A model generated the notes under the pieces. That model was not told where the DNA came from and did no database searches. It saw only the letters and a program-made list of their open reading frames with translations. DNA of 12,885 bases from Anaerolineaceae bacterium UBA2260. Its GTDB lineage: Bacteria > Chloroflexota > Anaerolineae > Anaerolineales > Anaerolineaceae. This document shows positions 11,663-12,885 of this stretch, piece by piece; position 1 is the first letter of the stretch; each line of letters starts with the position of its first letter. Location of the stretch: positions 1 to 12,885 of the forward strand of contig DDXM01000039.1 in the NCBI GenBank assembly GCA_002347485.1, read 5' to 3'. The position numbers and the translations under genes were made by a program.

Positions 11663-12885
11663 GTGCGCCCAGCATGGGCGATGACTAGAGGGTGAAAGTC
11701 CCAAATGGAGGCTGGTTGTGCCAACCATTAGCCAAAGGCAAGGGCGTCACTGAGAAGTGGGGTCTGGAGGAAGCTAGAGGCAAACCTGCGACTTGAAGGA
11801 CATGAAGCCAATAAGAGGCTGTGAGGTCGGGCGAGTTGGCAAATAGCAACGAAGCCCAAAGCAACCAAAGGCCGAAGCAGTAAATTGGACAAGGGTGCAG
11901 GGAAAGTCAGCGTTCTTACCTGGGGAGACCTGATGCCAAGCCGGAGACGGTAACCCTGAACGAGAGATCAGATTGAGGTAGCAGGAGTCAGCCGAAGCCA
12001 TAGTACCGGAGCCGTCGTGAAGGGAAGGGCTGAACATCGAGGAAGGATGAGTAGAATGAGCAGCTTGAGGGACGAACAAGGAAGGCAGCCTTCCCCAGAT
12101 CGGGGAACTGCGGGACAGGGGTGGGAAGTGAAGCTTCCTGTGACTGACCCGAGGGCCGAGCCGTCCCCAACGCGAGACGAAGGAAAGTCCAACGTAGAGC
12201 TGTGGGAGCAGGTTTGGGCACGAGAAAACCTGACCAAAGCGTTAAAGCGAGTAGAGAGCAACCGAGGCGCACCGGGCACAGACGGGATGACGGTGAAAGA
12301 CCTGCGGGCGTACCTGAAGGAACACTGGTTGGAGATCAGGGCAGCACTCGAAAGCGGAGCCTATAAACCGACCCCGGTGAGGCGGGTAGAGATACCCAAA
12401 CCAGACGGTGGGGTGCGGTTATTAGGGATACCGACAGTAATCGATCGACTACTCCAACAGGCGATCGCACAGGTGCTCACGCCCATATTCGAGCGCAAGT
12501 TTTCAACTCAAAGTTACGGGTTTCGACCGGGACGAAGTGCACAGGATGCCATCTTGAAGGCACAGGAATATGTGCAAGAGGGATATGAGTGGGTGGTGGA
12601 CATCGATCTAGAGAAATTCTTTGATCGAGTGAACCACGACATGCTTATGGCCAGAGTGGCACGCGAGGTGAAAGACAAACGAGTGCTGAAGCTGATCCGA
12701 GGCTATCTGAACAGCGGCGTGATGGTGGTAAATGGAGTAGTAATGGATACGGAAGAAGGCACCCCGCAAGGTGGGCCATTATCGCCATTACTCTCGAACA
12801 TCATGCTGGATGACCTGGATAAAGAACTGGAGAAGCGGGGGCACAAATTTGTTCGCTACGCAGATGACTGTAACATCTATGTCAA
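11663..12885 (+). mobile_element. Group II intron, class C-like, 5' part (runs off the window)
   Basis: The element begins with GTGCG (11663-11667), the conserved group II 5' end, and continues as a domain I-like sequence (hairpin GCGCCCAGCATGGGCG, then AGGGTGAAAGTCC) that resembles the Oceanobacillus class C intron as I recall it. The target is the terminator at 11629-11657. The six bases before the boundary, TATTTG (11657-11662), are exactly complementary to CAAATA (11840-11845). That sequence is displayed in a small loop closed by GTTG/CAAC (11835-11838 with 11847-11850), so these are IBS1 and EBS1. The structured RNA before the protein gene is 11663-12055. The catalytic domains V and VI and the 3' end lie beyond 12885. 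Orientation is the same as the host transcript. Confidence 0.9.
12056..12885 (+). CDS. ltrA: Group II intron reverse transcriptase/maturase, 3' end beyond window
   Basis: The frame is open from ATG 12056 to the window edge, 276 codons, of an expected 400-450 for class C intron proteins. The start MSSLRDEQGRQPSP and the preceding GAAGGA are typical. Reverse transcriptase blocks appear in order: SNRGAPGTDGM (RT0/1), EIPKPDGGVRLLGIPTVIDR (RT1), SYGFRPGRSAQDAI (RT2), the catalytic DIDLEKFFD (from residue 182), GTPQGGPLSPLLSN (around 235-248) and YADD (268-271). All catalytic aspartates seen so far are present and no stop or frameshift is found. The maturase domain X is outside the window. The protein splices the intron RNA and copies it into new terminator targets. 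Its codon use is more AT-mixed than thrS, in keeping with a mobile element. Confidence 0.93.
   Translation, partial: MSSLRDEQGRQPSPDRGTAGQGWEVKLPVTDPRAEPSPTRDEGKSNVELWEQVWARENLTKALKRVESNRGAPGTDGMTVKDLRAYLKEHWLEIRAALESGAYKPTPVRRVEIPKPDGGVRLLGIPTVIDRLLQQAIAQVLTPIFERKFSTQSYGFRPGRSAQDAILKAQEYVQEGYEWVVDIDLEKFFDRVNHDMLMARVAREVKDKRVLKLIRGYLNSGVMVVNGVVMDTEEGTPQGGPLSPLLSNIMLDDLDKELEKRGHKFVRYADDCNIYV

Noticed and set aside
11968..12279. Minus-strand open frames over the intron 5' region
   Set aside because: This stretch is structured intron RNA and the start of the reverse transcriptase on the plus strand. The opposite frames are low-complexity shadows.

Overview
The window looks like a chromosomal segment of an anaerobic bacterium, most likely a member of the Chloroflexota (Anaerolineae-like). 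This is an inference from the gene style: a threonyl-tRNA synthetase without a TGS domain under T-box control, a pentapeptide-repeat protein, an XRE-cupin regulator joined to a NifX-like domain, a DUF364 protein, a single-chain Fe-S/molybdenum hydroxylase, and a selenocysteine-containing peroxiredoxin. No rRNA or tRNA gene is visible to fix the taxon.

Layout. On the minus strand, 25-618 is the 3' remnant of a sensor histidine kinase that has lost its phospho-acceptor helix, and 835-2178 is an asparagine-synthetase-like gene whose N-terminal glutaminase nucleophile is missing. A bidirectional hairpin terminator (730-770) lies between them. A 445-bp AT-rich divergent intergenic region follows. 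The rest reads on the plus strand: an XRE-cupin regulator continuing without a stop into a NifX-like protein that has its own Shine-Dalgarno (2624-3652); a pentapeptide-repeat protein (3699-4160); a DUF4213/DUF364 metal-chelation-type protein (4286-5026); a 965-aa XdhD-like molybdenum hydroxylase (5160-8057); a peroxiredoxin with an in-frame UGA at the catalytic position and a SECIS-like hairpin just after it (8135-8842); a T-box leader and thrS (about 8946-11016); a small SAM methyltransferase (11047-11619) with a strong terminator; and the 5' part of a group IIC intron with its reverse transcriptase, which runs off the right edge.

Main points. (1) The peroxiredoxin appears split by UGA, but the UGA replaces the peroxidatic Cys of the FTFVCPTE motif. 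A perfect 8-bp hairpin with a G-containing tetraloop starts 9 nt later, so it should be read as one selenoprotein. (2) It lies directly after a molybdenum hydroxylase of a type that, as I recall, has been linked to selenium-dependent molybdenum hydroxylases, with DUF364 and NifX-like metal-handling genes upstream. A selenium/molybdenum redox neighbourhood is a reasonable inference. (3) The intron sits right after the methyltransferase terminator, and a 6-nt EBS1-IBS1 match fixes its 5' boundary.
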